From: Croceicoccus hydrothermalis
Lineage (GTDB): Bacteria > Pseudomonadota > Alphaproteobacteria > Sphingomonadales > Sphingomonadaceae
Direction of reading: 5' to 3'
DNA: 64,000 nt
NCBI RefSeq assembly: GCF_022378335.1
Contig: NZ_JAIQCI010000006.1
Location: 310,001 to 374,000 of the forward strand
Each line of letters opens with the position of its first letter. The stretch's first letter is position 1. Below, piece by piece: positions 1 to 9,850 of this stretch. The notes under the pieces were generated by a model. That model did no database searches. It saw only the letters and a list, made by a program, of their open reading frames with translations, and was not told the DNA's origin. Position numbers and translations under genes: made by a program.

Positions 1-128
1 ATCTGCATCGCGATGCCGGAAAGGTTCGCCTCGATCCTGCCAATGCAGCGTATGAGGCCCAGGTATACGACGCTCACGATGTGCAGGTGCAAGGACGGCT
101 TGCGGGTCTCCTGCGGCGCTATCACTGA
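1..128 (+). CDS. lexA: LexA repressor, C-terminal end (partial)
   Basis: The open frame entering the window (codons from base 3) encodes 41 residues, from [14 protein letters not shown] to [13 protein letters not shown], ending at TGA 126-128. The final beta-strand segment with [12 protein letters not shown] is the typical C-terminus of alphaproteobacterial LexA, the SOS repressor/autoprotease. The DNA-binding domain and the catalytic Ser/Lys lie outside the window, so function is inferred from the tail and from the neighbouring comEC-gltX pair, a common sphingomonad arrangement. It converges on comEC, 19 bp downstream. Confidence 0.75.
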   Translation, partial: LHRDAGKVRLDPANAAYEAQVYDAHDVQVQGRLAGLLRRYH

Positions 129-147
129 GAAGAGAGGGGCGCCTTCG

Positions 148-2418
148 TCATTTCATCGCCTGTGCCGGCACCCCGCTGCGCCGCCAGCCGTGCCCGTCAC
201 CGGGATTGCGGGCATAGGCGATGGCCCCACTTTCGAAATCGTATGTCATGCCGCCCCTGCGCGTAAGCAGGGCGCGATCCGCCTTCAGACTGCGCGGCTT
301 GCACGCGCCGGGTAACTTCCACTCCGCGATCACGATATCGCTGTCGGTGCATGCCGCAACCATCGCCGCGTAATCGACGGTCGCCCGGCGCTGCGACACC
401 ATGATGCGCCGTTGCCGCATTTCGAACCGGCAAAAGGCGCGGTTGCATTCCGCTCCCGGAATGTTTTCCAGTCTCGCGTAATCGCCGATGTCAGGATCGA
501 CACCGGCATGTTCGAGCAGCGCATCGCGCGTGAAACCGGCGCGGTCGCGCAACAGATAGATCCGCCCGCTTTCGTCCGCGATCGCGACATGCCGGCCCTC
601 CGCCGCTATCATGAGATCGGGTGCAGGCTGTATCGCCAGCATCACGACCCCCGTTCCCATCGGGATCAACCCGTACAATCGGATGCGCCCCGACCAAAGC
701 GCACACCAGAAAAACCCCGCGGCAAACAGAAGGATGGACCATAGCGGCGGCTGCGCCCGCAGGATCACCGAATTCTCCGAACCGGATGCCAGAAACGCAA
801 TTTCGATCAGCGCCTGAAGCGCCCACCCCGTCGCCATCCATACCGGGCCGCCCAGCCCGATCAGATCCAGCGCGAGCGACAGGCCGAGCAACGGCATGAC
901 CAATGCGGTCGTGAGCGGTATCGCCACCAGATTGGCGAAAGGCCCGAACACCCCGGTGCGATGAAAATGAAAGAGGACGAGCGGCGACAAGCACGCCTCG
1001 ACCACCAGCCCGGTCAGGAAAAGAGCCACGACCGGACGCCACCATCCGCGCCCCTCTTCGCGGCGCGCAAGGAAATCCTGTATCCCCGCACTGTTGTGAA
1101 AGGCGACGATGGCGATCACGGCGGCAAAGCTGAATTGAAAGGACGGACCGACGACGGCTTCCGGCCAGAAAAACATGATCGTCATCGCCGCAATCGCGAT
1201 CAGGCGCAGGGAGAGCGCCTGCCGCCCGACAGACAATGCGAACAGAACGAGAAACGATGCGATGCATGCGCGGATCGTCGGCAATGCCGCCCCGGTAAGC
1301 AGGGTATAACCGAGCGCCGCCCCCGCCCCCGCCGTCCCCGCGAGGATCGGCAGGCGCCAACGCAAAGCGACGGCAGGAAACAGCCCGCCAATCCGCATCA
1401 CCACGAACCAGGCGATCGCCACCACCGCCCCGACATGCAGCCCGCTGATCGACAGCAGGTGCGCCAGTCCGGCGTCGCGCATCGCCTGCGCGCTAATTTC
1501 GTCGATGGCGCTGCGGTCACCACTCGCCAGCGTGGCGCCGATGGCGACGGCGGCGGCGTCGATACCGGCAACCGTATCGAGCCGTTCGCGCACATGACGG
1601 GCGAGATCGCGGCGCCATGCACCCAACCCTCCACCCGTCGGCGATGCCTCGGCGGCGACCCCGGCCGCCCCCGGCGCGATGAGGCGCGGCGGATCGAGCG
1701 CCGATCCCGTGGCGGCCACGCCGTCGAACCACGCGACCCGCGCGAAATCGTAAGCGCCCGGCAACACCGGATGCGTCGGCGGGGTCAGTCGTGCACGAAC
1801 CGCGATATTGGCCCCCTCCTTGAGAAACGGGCGGTCATCCTCGGCCTTGATATTGATGCGCGCGCGGATCGTGCGCTCCTCCCGCGGGTCGCGCGTCGCG
1901 ATCATGAGCCGCACGCGATTCAGGGATGGTTGCTCCTCCCGCTCCAGCACGGTGGCCGTGATGGGCGCCACGACCGGCCCGCCGATGGGGGGCGTCCCAA
2001 CGAGTTCTGACCGCGCCCAGATGAGCCCGAGGCCGACGCCAAACATCGTCGCCAGACCGATTGCCGCACTGCGCACCAGGGGCCGCGAACCGTCGGGCTG
2101 GCGCGTGGCGAAGGCGCCGGCGATCACCCCGCACACGCCAAGCGCGAACAGCCATTCGGCCACCCCCGGCAAAACGAACCAGGCCCCGATTCCCGCCAGC
2201 ATCGCCACCGCGAGCCAGGGCATACGCTCGAACGGCCGGTCGGTCAGAAAGGCTTCGGCACGGTTCAGCAGGCTGGACAAACTGCCGCGCTTGCCCCATT
2301 GCCGCAAACGCGAAGACGATGGCCCCGCGGCATGCGGCGCGCCATCCGGTTCGCCCGCAATCGGGATGCCGGATCGCCCATCGAAGGCGTCGGGTTTCGG
2401 AAATTGCGGCGCGACCAT
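148..2418 (-). CDS. comEC: ComEC/Rec2 family DNA-uptake membrane protein
   Basis: The product of 756 residues is a polytopic inner-membrane protein of the ComEC/Rec2 family, which forms the channel for single-stranded DNA during natural transformation. An N-terminal soluble DUF4131-like region (about residues 80-260) is followed by the Competence domain, with the family signature [10 protein letters not shown] near residue 320 and a run of hydrophobic segments to about residue 590. The C-terminal tail sits where a metallo-beta-lactamase domain would be, but I see no HxHxDH motif, so it looks degenerate. The chosen ATG (2416-2418) leaves only 28 bp to the divergent gltX start; longer reading is possible but would run into gltX. 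Family assignment is firm; a role in competence here is inference. Confidence 0.9.
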   Translation of the reverse strand: MVAPQFPKPDAFDGRSGIPIAGEPDGAPHAAGPSSSRLRQWGKRGSLSSLLNRAEAFLTDRPFERMPWLAVAMLAGIGAWFVLPGVAEWLFALGVCGVIAGAFATRQPDGSRPLVRSAAIGLATMFGVGLGLIWARSELVGTPPIGGPVVAPITATVLEREEQPSLNRVRLMIATRDPREERTIRARINIKAEDDRPFLKEGANIAVRARLTPPTHPVLPGAYDFARVAWFDGVAATGSALDPPRLIAPGAAGVAAEASPTGGGLGAWRRDLARHVRERLDTVAGIDAAAVAIGATLASGDRSAIDEISAQAMRDAGLAHLLSISGLHVGAVVAIAWFVVMRIGGLFPAVALRWRLPILAGTAGAGAALGYTLLTGAALPTIRACIASFLVLFALSVGRQALSLRLIAIAAMTIMFFWPEAVVGPSFQFSFAAVIAIVAFHNSAGIQDFLARREEGRGWWRPVVALFLTGLVVEACLSPLVLFHFHRTGVFGPFANLVAIPLTTALVMPLLGLSLALDLIGLGGPVWMATGWALQALIEIAFLASGSENSVILRAQPPLWSILLFAAGFFWCALWSGRIRLYGLIPMGTGVVMLAIQPAPDLMIAAEGRHVAIADESGRIYLLRDRAGFTRDALLEHAGVDPDIGDYARLENIPGAECNRAFCRFEMRQRRIMVSQRRATVDYAAMVAACTDSDIVIAEWKLPGACKPRSLKADRALLTRRGGMTYDFESGAIAYARNPGDGHGWRRSGVPAQAMK

Positions 2419-2446
2419 GGGTTTATTGGATAGGAAGCGGCACCAG

Positions 2447-3952
2447 ATGGCAAGCGGCAGCGTTACAGGGTCCACCGACAGTCCGGCGGATACGCCCGGG
2501 ACCGAGCGCCCGGTGGTCACCCGGTTTGCGCCGTCGCCGACCGGTTTCCTGCATATCGGCGGCGCGCGGACCGCCCTGTTCAACTGGCTCTTCGCGCGCC
2601 ATCACGGCGGCCGCGCGCTGCTCCGGATCGAGGATACCGACCGTGCCCGTTCGACCGAGGAGGCGATCGACGCGATTCTAGACGGGCTGGACTGGCTCGG
2701 CCTCGATTACGACGATCCGCCCGTCTTTCAATCGGAGCGGGCCGAACGCCATGTCGCCGTCGCCAACCGGCTGCTCGATGCAGGGCATGCGTATAAATGC
2801 TATGCCACGGCGGAAGAACTCGAACAGATGCGTAGCGAGCAGCGCGCCGCGAAGAAGCCGCTGCGCTACGATGGCCGGTGGCGCGACCGGGATCCCGCCG
2901 ATGCGCCGGCCGATGCGCCCTATGTCGTGCGGCTGAAAACGCCGGAACAGGGCGAAAGCGTCATCCATGACGCGGTGCAGGGCCGCGTGAAGGTCCGCAA
3001 TTGCGAAATTGACGATTACGTGTTGCTGCGTTCCGACGGCACGCCGACCTACATGCTCGCCGTGGTGGTCGACGACCATGACATGGGCGTCACCCACGTG
3101 ATCCGCGGCGACGATCATTTGAACAACGCCTTTCGCCAATTGCCGATCATTCATGCGATGAACGCGATCACCGGCGAATGGGCGGAACCGATCTATGCGC
3201 ATATCCCGCTCATTCATGGGGCGGACGGCGCGAAACTGTCGAAACGTCACGGCGCCATGGGGGTCGATGCCTATCGCGACGAGATGGGCCTGCTTCCCGA
3301 AGCGGTGTCGAACTACCTGTTGCGGCTCGGCTGGGGCTATGGCGATCGCGAAATCATCGACCGGCACGAGGCGATCGCCCTGTTCGACCTGTCGGGCGTC
3401 GGCAAGAGCGCGTCGCGCTTCGACACGAAGAAGCTCGCCAATCTGAACGGCCATTACATGCGCGAGGCGGATGACGGCAGGCTCGCAGACCTCGCCGCCC
3501 CCCGTATCGCCGCATTGGAGGCAGGCTTTGACCCGGGGCGCGATCGCGACCTGCTGGTGCAGGCGATGCCGTCGCTCAAGGCGCGGGCCAAGAACCTGGA
3601 CGAACTGGCCGAAGGTGCGCTGTTCCTGTTCCGCAGCCGTCCGCTCCCCATGGACGAGAAGGCCGCGAAACTGTTGACCGACGATGCGCGGCAGCTTCTT
3701 GTCGGCGCACATGAAAGGCTGCTCGCGGCAGATGTCTGGACAAGCGAAAGCCTCGAGGCCAGTTTGAAGCAGATGGCCGAGGAACGCGAGCTCGGTCTGG
3801 GCAAGATCGCGCAACCCTTGCGTGCGGCGCTGACCGGGCAGGCGGTTTCGCCGGGAATTTTCGATGTTCTGGTCCTGCTCGGTCGCGAGGAAAGCCTGGC
3901 GCGCATCGCCGCGCAGACCCCCGCCGCGGCGCAGACCGATACCAACCGTTGA
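2447..3952 (+). CDS. gltX: Glutamate--tRNA ligase
   Basis: This is a class I aminoacyl-tRNA synthetase of 501 residues that charges tRNA-Glu (and tRNA-Gln in organisms using the GatCAB route). The HIGH-type motif sits in [14 protein letters not shown] (HIGG at residues 36-39) and the KMSKS-type loop is KLSKRHG near residue 263. An alpha-helical anticodon-binding domain fills the C-terminal third. The start was placed at ATG 2447, which leaves a 20-residue leader before the Rossmann fold; the frame is open far upstream, but that stretch is the reverse of comEC. It is followed after 19 bp by gltA. Confidence 0.96.
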   Translation: MASGSVTGSTDSPADTPGTERPVVTRFAPSPTGFLHIGGARTALFNWLFARHHGGRALLRIEDTDRARSTEEAIDAILDGLDWLGLDYDDPPVFQSERAERHVAVANRLLDAGHAYKCYATAEELEQMRSEQRAAKKPLRYDGRWRDRDPADAPADAPYVVRLKTPEQGESVIHDAVQGRVKVRNCEIDDYVLLRSDGTPTYMLAVVVDDHDMGVTHVIRGDDHLNNAFRQLPIIHAMNAITGEWAEPIYAHIPLIHGADGAKLSKRHGAMGVDAYRDEMGLLPEAVSNYLLRLGWGYGDREIIDRHEAIALFDLSGVGKSASRFDTKKLANLNGHYMREADDGRLADLAAPRIAALEAGFDPGRDRDLLVQAMPSLKARAKNLDELAEGALFLFRSRPLPMDEKAAKLLTDDARQLLVGAHERLLAADVWTSESLEASLKQMAEERELGLGKIAQPLRAALTGQAVSPGIFDVLVLLGREESLARIAAQTPAAAQTDTNR

Positions 3953-3971
3953 TTGATGAAGGAGAACTCAA

Positions 3972-5258
3972 GTGGGCGACACTAACGCGACACTGAACGC
4001 GAAGGGCGATACGAACAATTTCGAGATCAAAAGCGGCACGCTCGGTCCCGATGTCGTCGACATTCGCAAGCTCTACGCCAATACCGGCATGTTCACGTAT
4101 GATCCGGGCTTCACCTCGACGGCGAGCTGCGATTCCGCGCTCACCTATATCGATGGCGAGGAAGGCGTGCTGCTGCACCGCGGCTATCCCATCGGACAGC
4201 TCGCCGAGCATTCCAGCTTCATGGAAGTCGCGCACCTGCTGCTCAATGGCGAATTGCCGAGTGCGGACGCGCTGGACGATTTCACCTACACCATCACGCG
4301 CCACACCATGCTGCACGATCAGCTGCGCCAGTTCTATCAGGGTTTCCGCCGCGACGCGCACCCGATGGCGATCATGTGCGGCGCGGTCGGCGCATTGTCC
4401 GCGTTCTATCACGACAGCACCGATATTTCGGACCCGGAACACCGCAAGATCAGCTCGCACCGCCTGATCGCGAAAATGCCGACGATCGCGGCGATGGCGT
4501 ATAAATACGCCATCGGTCAGCCTTTCATGCAGCCGGACAATTCGCTGTCCTACACCGGCAATTTCCTGCGCATGACCTTTGGCGTTCCGGCCGAGGAATA
4601 CGAGGTGAACCCGGTCGTGGAACGCGCGCTGGACCGTATCTTCATCCTGCATGCCGACCATGAACAGAACGCATCGACCTCCACCGTGCGCCTCGCCGGT
4701 TCGTCGGGCGCCAACCCGTTCGCCTGCATCGCGGCGGGCATTGCCTGTCTGTGGGGTCCGGCGCATGGCGGCGCGAACGAAGCGGCGCTCAATATGCTTC
4801 ACGAAATTGGCACGCCGGGCAAGATTCCCGAATATATCGCCCGTGCCAAGAACAAGGACGATCCGTTCCGCCTGATGGGTTTCGGGCACCGCGTGTACAA
4901 GAATTACGACCCGCGCGCGACGGTCATGCAGAAAACCGTCCGCGAAGTGTTCGAAGCGCTGAACGTTTCCGATCCGGTGTTCGAAGTCGCGTTGCAGCTT
5001 GAGGAAATGGCATTGAACGACGATTATTTCGTCGAGAAGAAGCTTTTCCCCAATGTCGATTTCTATTCTGGCGTGATCCTGTCGGCGATCGGCTTCCCGA
5101 CGACGATGTTCACCGCGCTGTTCGCGCTCGCCCGCACGGTGGGCTGGGTCGCGCAATGGAACGAGATGATCTCCGATCCCGCACAGCGTATCGGCCGCCC
5201 GCGTCAGCTGTATACCGGCCCGGCGCAGCGCGACTACGTGCCTGTCGACAAGCGTTAA
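3972..5258 (+). CDS. gltA: Citrate synthase (type II)
   Basis: Citrate synthase condenses oxaloacetate and acetyl-CoA as the entry step of the TCA cycle. At 428 residues it matches the hexameric, NADH-sensitive Gram-negative type. Catalytic residues are visible as His in [12 protein letters not shown] (about 264), His in [13 protein letters not shown] (about 305) and Asp in NVDFYSGV (about 362), the E. coli positions. The start is a GTG preceded at good spacing by AAGGAGAAC. It follows gltX closely and precedes a small membrane-protein gene by 12 bp, so the three are probably co-transcribed. Confidence 0.97.
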   Translation: MGDTNATLNAKGDTNNFEIKSGTLGPDVVDIRKLYANTGMFTYDPGFTSTASCDSALTYIDGEEGVLLHRGYPIGQLAEHSSFMEVAHLLLNGELPSADALDDFTYTITRHTMLHDQLRQFYQGFRRDAHPMAIMCGAVGALSAFYHDSTDISDPEHRKISSHRLIAKMPTIAAMAYKYAIGQPFMQPDNSLSYTGNFLRMTFGVPAEEYEVNPVVERALDRIFILHADHEQNASTSTVRLAGSSGANPFACIAAGIACLWGPAHGGANEAALNMLHEIGTPGKIPEYIARAKNKDDPFRLMGFGHRVYKNYDPRATVMQKTVREVFEALNVSDPVFEVALQLEEMALNDDYFVEKKLFPNVDFYSGVILSAIGFPTTMFTALFALARTVGWVAQWNEMISDPAQRIGRPRQLYTGPAQRDYVPVDKR

Positions 5259-5270
5259 GGAGAAAGGGCG

Positions 5271-5474
5271 GTGTTGCGCATCATCATGCAGGTGTTCGGC
5301 ACCGCCCTCGTCCTCGTCGGCGGGCTCTGGACGCTTCAGGGGCTCGGCCTCGTGATGTGGCCGGCGGAAAGCTTCATGCTCGGGCAGGACAGCTGGGCGG
5401 TTTATGGCGGAATCGCGATGGCGGTCGGGCTTGTGCTGCTATGGCTGACGCGGCGGCGCATACCGCGCCGTTGA
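5271..5474 (+). CDS. Small conserved membrane protein
   Basis: A 67-residue protein with a GTG start and a clear AAGGAG ribosome site overlapping the end of gltA's spacer. It has two hydrophobic segments (about residues 5-30 and 43-60) separated by a short polar turn, and ends in the basic tail RRRIPRR, which suggests a cytoplasmic C-terminus. No family is recognised. Its tight coupling to gltA (12 bp) and the terminator directly after it support a real gene. Confidence 0.7.
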   Translation: MLRIIMQVFGTALVLVGGLWTLQGLGLVMWPAESFMLGQDSWAVYGGIAMAVGLVLLWLTRRRIPRR

Positions 5475-5494
5475 TTGCGACTTGAACGAACCGG

Positions 5495-5526
5495 AAAGGG
5501 TGAAGGCCGCGCCTTCGCCCTTTTTT
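5495..5526 (+). terminator. Rho-independent terminator after gltA operon
   Basis: A 13-bp stem (AAAGGGTGAAGGC paired with GCCTTCGCCCTTT, one G-T wobble) with a three-base loop CGC is followed by a run of six T. The A-rich upstream side of the stem means it can also act on the converging minus-strand gene ending at 5528. Confidence 0.85.
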
Positions 5527-5527
5527 G

Positions 5528-6754
5528 TCACCCGCGCCGCGCGTTTCCGCCGCCGCGCGCAACCACGACCCATAGAGCGAGCACCAGCGCCGAAAGCACC
5601 ATGGCAAACGGCGCCAGCATCCCTGTATAGGCGAAGAGGGCAAGCCCCGCGCACAGCACGAACCGGTCGGCGAGCCACACCCGCATCCGTTCCGGTTCTA
5701 CCTGCAACTCGCCGATCGCGACGACCGCAACCAACACGAAGGCAAGGTACCAGCCCCCGAACCACGACCAGTCGCCATCGGTCAAGGCGAAGCCAAGCGC
5801 GACAAACAGCACAAGATCGAACAGCGACGCGGCGCCGCGCCACATGCCGCTTCGCGCGGTCATGCCGATCCGGCCCTGCCGCACCGCTTCTTCGAGGACG
5901 AGCGCACCGCGCCCGGCGAGCCATGCGAAAGCGAACAGGAGCAGGCCGCTCCCTGCCGAAAGAAAAGCCGTCACCCCGCCCGCCACGAGCAGGACGGCCA
6001 GCGCCGCATACCAGAGCAGGACCGGCGAACGGTCGGTTTCAAGGAAACTGGCACTGAACCGCCGCACCGCCATGGCCGCGAGGCGTGGCCCCGGCGTCTT
6101 TCCGCGCGTCTCTTCAAGGCTGCGCGAAAGCTGCGCCGCCTCGACCTCTTGCGCGATATGATTGTTCGCCACGATGGCCCAGCGATGATCGGCAAGGCAC
6201 GCCTCGTCGACCGGCTTCGTCGCCACGCCGGCCATGAGTGCGATGCGCAGAAGGGACGAGGCAACGTCGCAATCGCGCGGCAACTGGCGCAGGCGTTCGC
6301 ATAGCGAGCCCGGCATCAACAGCAGCCCGGCCCAGGCGCGTTCGGCATCCAGCCTTTCGAACCCCAGCGCAAGCCCCGGCTCGATCGGCAGGGTCGCAAC
6401 CATCGACCCCTTGTCGAGCATCGGCAACGCCGCCGACGGGTCGGACAGCAGCCCATCGGAAAGCAGCAATATTTCATCCGCCGTGCTCACCATCGCACAC
6501 AGCGCCGGGGCATCCGAAATCCTGCGCGCATCGACGCCATTATCGCGGGCCGCGCGCAGAACGCCATCGACGCCCTCCTCCCCCGCATCGGCGAGCAGCA
6601 GGATGCGTTGCGCCCCGGCCGCCAGTGCGAGGTCGAGCTGATGCCGGATCACGGCCTGCCCGCCCACGCGAAGCCGTGCCCGCGGACGGGACATGCCCGG
6701 ACGAAGGCCGTTCCCCTCGAACGGCTCCAGCATGGAAAGAACGGCGACGCGCAA
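5528..6754 (-). CDS. Membrane protein with nucleotidyltransferase-like N-terminal domain
   Basis: The first ~190 residues resemble a sugar-nucleotidyltransferase fold (LRVGGQAVIRHQL followed by ALAAGAQRILLLAD), but the usual glycine-rich NTP loop (GGxGTR) is replaced by a poor match. After an amphipathic linker (AVRRFSASFLETDRSP) come five or six hydrophobic segments. The order, soluble nucleotidyltransferase then integral membrane domain, recalls bifunctional inositol-phosphate cytidylyltransferase/CDP-alcohol phosphotransferases; I cannot find the DG-x2-AR-x8-G-x3-D-x3-D motif such enzymes need. The start chosen is a TTG 7 bp after GGGGA (408 residues); ATG 6733 and TTG 6799 are alternatives. 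Function unknown. Confidence 0.7.
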   Translation of the reverse strand: MRVAVLSMLEPFEGNGLRPGMSRPRARLRVGGQAVIRHQLDLALAAGAQRILLLADAGEEGVDGVLRAARDNGVDARRISDAPALCAMVSTADEILLLSDGLLSDPSAALPMLDKGSMVATLPIEPGLALGFERLDAERAWAGLLLMPGSLCERLRQLPRDCDVASSLLRIALMAGVATKPVDEACLADHRWAIVANNHIAQEVEAAQLSRSLEETRGKTPGPRLAAMAVRRFSASFLETDRSPVLLWYAALAVLLVAGGVTAFLSAGSGLLLFAFAWLAGRGALVLEEAVRQGRIGMTARSGMWRGAASLFDLVLFVALGFALTDGDWSWFGGWYLAFVLVAVVAIGELQVEPERMRVWLADRFVLCAGLALFAYTGMLAPFAMVLSALVLALWVVVARGGGNARRG

Positions 6755-6976
6755 CGAAATTTCCCCAATTCGATACGTTTGCAAAAGCTGGAATTGCAAG
6801 AATGCGCCCGGCAGCGTGCTTCCTCACAATCATCGGGCAGGGCTATTCATGGATCGCACCACGCCCCGATGCAAGTCGGCGCAGCGCCAATTTACCCGTG
6901 TGCGGACGCAAAAGCTGCGCAAAAGCGGACCGACGAAGGGTTCCGCAAGACGCGAACCATGCTATTTGCAACGGTC

Positions 6977-9547
6977 ATGAAAGAACAGCGCAATATCGTG
7001 TCCATCGGCACGGACGAGCAGACCGATCCCGCCGTCACCGCCCCCGTTGCGGAGGAGCGGACCGAGGTCGAAACGGACTGGAACGCGGAGCCTGAGGCCG
7101 CGGCACCGAAGGCGCGCGGGTGGGTCGCGCCTGTCATGGTGGCGGTCGCGATTGTCGCTTGGACGGCGTTCTATGCCTATGCGCAGCGCGATGCCGCAGC
7201 GGGCGGCGATGCGGGTCGATGGGCCGAAATGATCGTGGCATGGTCGATGCCGGTGCTCCTGATCCTCGCCGGCTGGGCGGTTGCGATGCGGTTCAGCAGG
7301 GCCGAGGCGAGCCGCTTTGCCGAAAGCGCGGCGCTGCTGCGCGACGAAGCGCGTTCGCTTGAAGACCGGCTGGTGCGCGTCAACGGCGAACTCAGCATCG
7401 CGCGCGAATTCCTGACCTATCAGGCGCGCGATCTCGAATCGTTGGGCCGCGTGGCGACCGATCGCATCGGGGAAAGCGCGCATCGCCTCGAAACGCTGAT
7501 CGGGGAGAACGGCGCCCGGATCGAAACGCTGCACGAAACCAGTCGCAAGGCGCTGACCAACATGGAAAACCTGCGCGGGCAGATTCCGGTCCTCACCAAT
7601 GCCACCCGCGATCTTACCAATTCCATCGGGCAGGCCGGCTCGACCGCCGATGATCAGGTCGCACGGCTGACCTCCGGGTTCGCACGGCTTGGCGAGGCTG
7701 GCGAGGCCAGCACACTCAAAATCGACGCGATGCACGACCGGGCGGGCACCGTCTTGATCGAGTTCGAGCGACGGCTTGCGCAGCTCGGCGAGGAAACGAC
7801 GGAACGTTTCGCCGCACTCGACCGCGAAAGCGCCGCGCTGCGCGAGCGCATCGGGGCGCAGCAGGGCGAAGGGATCGACGCGCTCCGTAGCCAGTGTCGC
7901 GCGCTCGAAGAGGCGCTTGACGCCGCGCGCGCGCGCATCGACGAAAGCCGTCAGCACGGGCTCGATGGCTTGCGCGAACAGCTCGGCGCGATCGATACAG
8001 GGGCGCAGGACGTGGGCCGGCAATGGCACGCGCGCCTCGGCGAAATCGGCGCGGGCGCCGATGCGCTCTTCGCGAAGATCGACGCGACCGGTCAGGAAGC
8101 GCTCAACGCGACGGGCGCGCGGGTCCGCGCTCTATCCGCGGAAATCAGCCGTCTGCACGACGATCTCGCCCGGCGCGGCGAAACGATGGATGCACAACTC
8201 GCCGAACGCCTCGTGCAGGCAGAGGACGCGAGCCATGCGATGACCGAACGGCTGGGCGAGCGGCTCGGCGATCTCGACGGGGAGATCGAACAGCGGCGTC
8301 AGCGTTACGAAGCGGCCAGCGGCGATCTCGCCCGTCATGCCGAGCATATCTCGACGCAGCTGGCCGAATATGGCGAACGGATGGACGACGCGGCTTCCCG
8401 CGGGCGCGCAGCGGAAGAAACGATCGCGACCGGGCTGGCCGCGCTGTCGCGGCAGCTGGGCGATAGCCGTGAGGCTTTGAACGGAACCGATGCGGCGGTG
8501 GGCGCGCTTCGGGAACAAAGTGCGCGTCTGCTTGACCTGATCGAGGCCAGCGCCCGCCATTCTCGCGATAGTCTGCCGCAAGCGCTGACCGAGGCGGAGG
8601 AACGGCTTGAAACCATGGACCGCAGCGTGACCTCGGTGCGCGATATGGTGAACGAGGCGAGCAACGATGGCCAGCGTCTGAGTCAGGCGATTGCCGCCAC
8701 GCGGGAGCAGACCCGCTCCGCCATGGCCGAAATCGATGCATTGCACGACACGATGCAGGCACGCGGTGCGGATCATGCGGAACAGCTCATCGAATTGCGC
8801 GACATGGTAAAACGCACCCGCGCCGATGCCGAGGCCATGACGGCAACGGCCGAGGCGGCGCTCGACGGTGCGGTCCGCACCTTGGCGGAGGCGAACCGGT
8901 CCGCCATTGCCGAGATCGAAAGCCATTCGGCAAAGGCGGTCGCGGCGCTCGCCGCCGATGTCGGGACACGGACCGGCGCGGCGGTGGAGGACGCGTTGAA
9001 CCGGACGGGCGGGAAAACCGTGGCCGCCTTCGATGCGACGCTCGCGCAGGCGACCGAGGCGGCACGGACCGCCGCCCGACAACTGGAGGAACGGCTTCGC
9101 GGCATTGACGAGCTGACTGCTCATCTCGAACATCGCATCGCGGAGGCACGCGCCCGCGCCGAGGAGGACAGCGACGAAGGGTTCGCCCGGCGCGTCGCGC
9201 AGATAACGGACGCGCTTCATTCCACGGCCATCGACATCGACAAGGTGCTCTCTGCCGAGGTCAGCGAAACCGCATGGCAGGCATATTTGCGTGGTGAACG
9301 CGGCATTTTCACGCGCCGTGCGGTGCGCCTGCTCGACAATGGCGAGGCGCGTTCGGTCCACGACCATTACGAGGCCGACGCCGAATTTCGTGAGAACGTC
9401 AATCGTTACATTCGCGACTTCGAAACGATGCTGCGCAACCTGTTGTCCACGAGGGACGGCAATGCGCTGTCGATCACGCTGCTGTCGTCCGACATGGGCA
9501 AGCTTTACGTCGCGCTCGCGCAAGCGATCGAGCGGATCCGCAAATAG
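6977..9547 (+). CDS. TipN-like membrane-anchored coiled-coil polarity protein
   Basis: The protein (about 856 residues) has a short charged N-terminus, two membrane segments (WVAPVMVAVAIVAWTAFYA and MIVAWSMPVLLILAGWAVAM, about residues 44-95), then about 650 residues of heptad-rich, Arg/Glu/Ala-rich coiled coil, and a compact conserved tail containing RGIFTRRAVRLLD and LLSSDMGKLYVALAQAIERI. This architecture and length match Caulobacter TipN, which marks the new cell pole and influences cell-cycle and flagellar placement. Identification is by architecture and remembered tail similarity, not alignment. ATG 6959 is an equally open start; neither has a good ribosome site. It converges with the DUF1467 gene, stop codons abutting. 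Confidence 0.6.
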   Translation: MKEQRNIVSIGTDEQTDPAVTAPVAEERTEVETDWNAEPEAAAPKARGWVAPVMVAVAIVAWTAFYAYAQRDAAAGGDAGRWAEMIVAWSMPVLLILAGWAVAMRFSRAEASRFAESAALLRDEARSLEDRLVRVNGELSIAREFLTYQARDLESLGRVATDRIGESAHRLETLIGENGARIETLHETSRKALTNMENLRGQIPVLTNATRDLTNSIGQAGSTADDQVARLTSGFARLGEAGEASTLKIDAMHDRAGTVLIEFERRLAQLGEETTERFAALDRESAALRERIGAQQGEGIDALRSQCRALEEALDAARARIDESRQHGLDGLREQLGAIDTGAQDVGRQWHARLGEIGAGADALFAKIDATGQEALNATGARVRALSAEISRLHDDLARRGETMDAQLAERLVQAEDASHAMTERLGERLGDLDGEIEQRRQRYEAASGDLARHAEHISTQLAEYGERMDDAASRGRAAEETIATGLAALSRQLGDSREALNGTDAAVGALREQSARLLDLIEASARHSRDSLPQALTEAEERLETMDRSVTSVRDMVNEASNDGQRLSQAIAATREQTRSAMAEIDALHDTMQARGADHAEQLIELRDMVKRTRADAEAMTATAEAALDGAVRTLAEANRSAIAEIESHSAKAVAALAADVGTRTGAAVEDALNRTGGKTVAAFDATLAQATEAARTAARQLEERLRGIDELTAHLEHRIAEARARAEEDSDEGFARRVAQITDALHSTAIDIDKVLSAEVSETAWQAYLRGERGIFTRRAVRLLDNGEARSVHDHYEADAEFRENVNRYIRDFETMLRNLLSTRDGNALSITLLSSDMGKLYVALAQAIERIRK

Positions 9548-9847
9548 CTATTCCGCCTCGTATTGCCGGGCGGCGATCTCTTCGGGAGGGTTGACGAAAT
9601 TGAGATCGTCGACCGTGATCCAACCCGCCCGGTAATTGGCATAGAACAGCGCGAACAATGCCGCCGACAGCAGCGTTGCGCGCATGATAACCTGCATCGG
9701 GCGGAAATTGACCGGCGCACTGTCCGCTTGGCCCGAAATTCCGCCCTCACCCGTTTCGTTATGCGTGCGAATGCCGAAGGGCATGACGACGAACGCCGCC
9801 ATGACCCAGAACAGCAAATAGATCGCAAGGCCGGACGTCAGCTGCAT
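9548..9847 (-). CDS. DUF1467 family membrane protein
   Basis: A 99-residue protein with two hydrophobic segments (residues 6-26 and about 53-73) and the characteristic phrase MPFGIRTHNE after the first one. DUF1467 proteins are small alphaproteobacterial inner-membrane proteins of unknown function, commonly encoded next to rnj downstream of the nuo-birA-coaX genes, exactly as here. It begins 3 bp after the rnj stop and is the last gene of this long minus-strand transcription unit. Confidence 0.88.
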   Translation of the reverse strand: MQLTSGLAIYLLFWVMAAFVVMPFGIRTHNETGEGGISGQADSAPVNFRPMQVIMRATLLSAALFALFYANYRAGWITVDDLNFVNPPEEIAARQYEAE

Positions 9848-9850
9848 CGA

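Noticed and set aside
961-2010. Plus-strand 349-codon frame within comEC
   Set aside because: Antisense to the ComEC membrane domain; charged, low-complexity composition typical of a shadow frame.
1808-2446. Upstream extension of the gltX frame
   Set aside because: It is the reverse strand of comEC and encodes Arg/Ser-rich nonsense before the synthetase fold.
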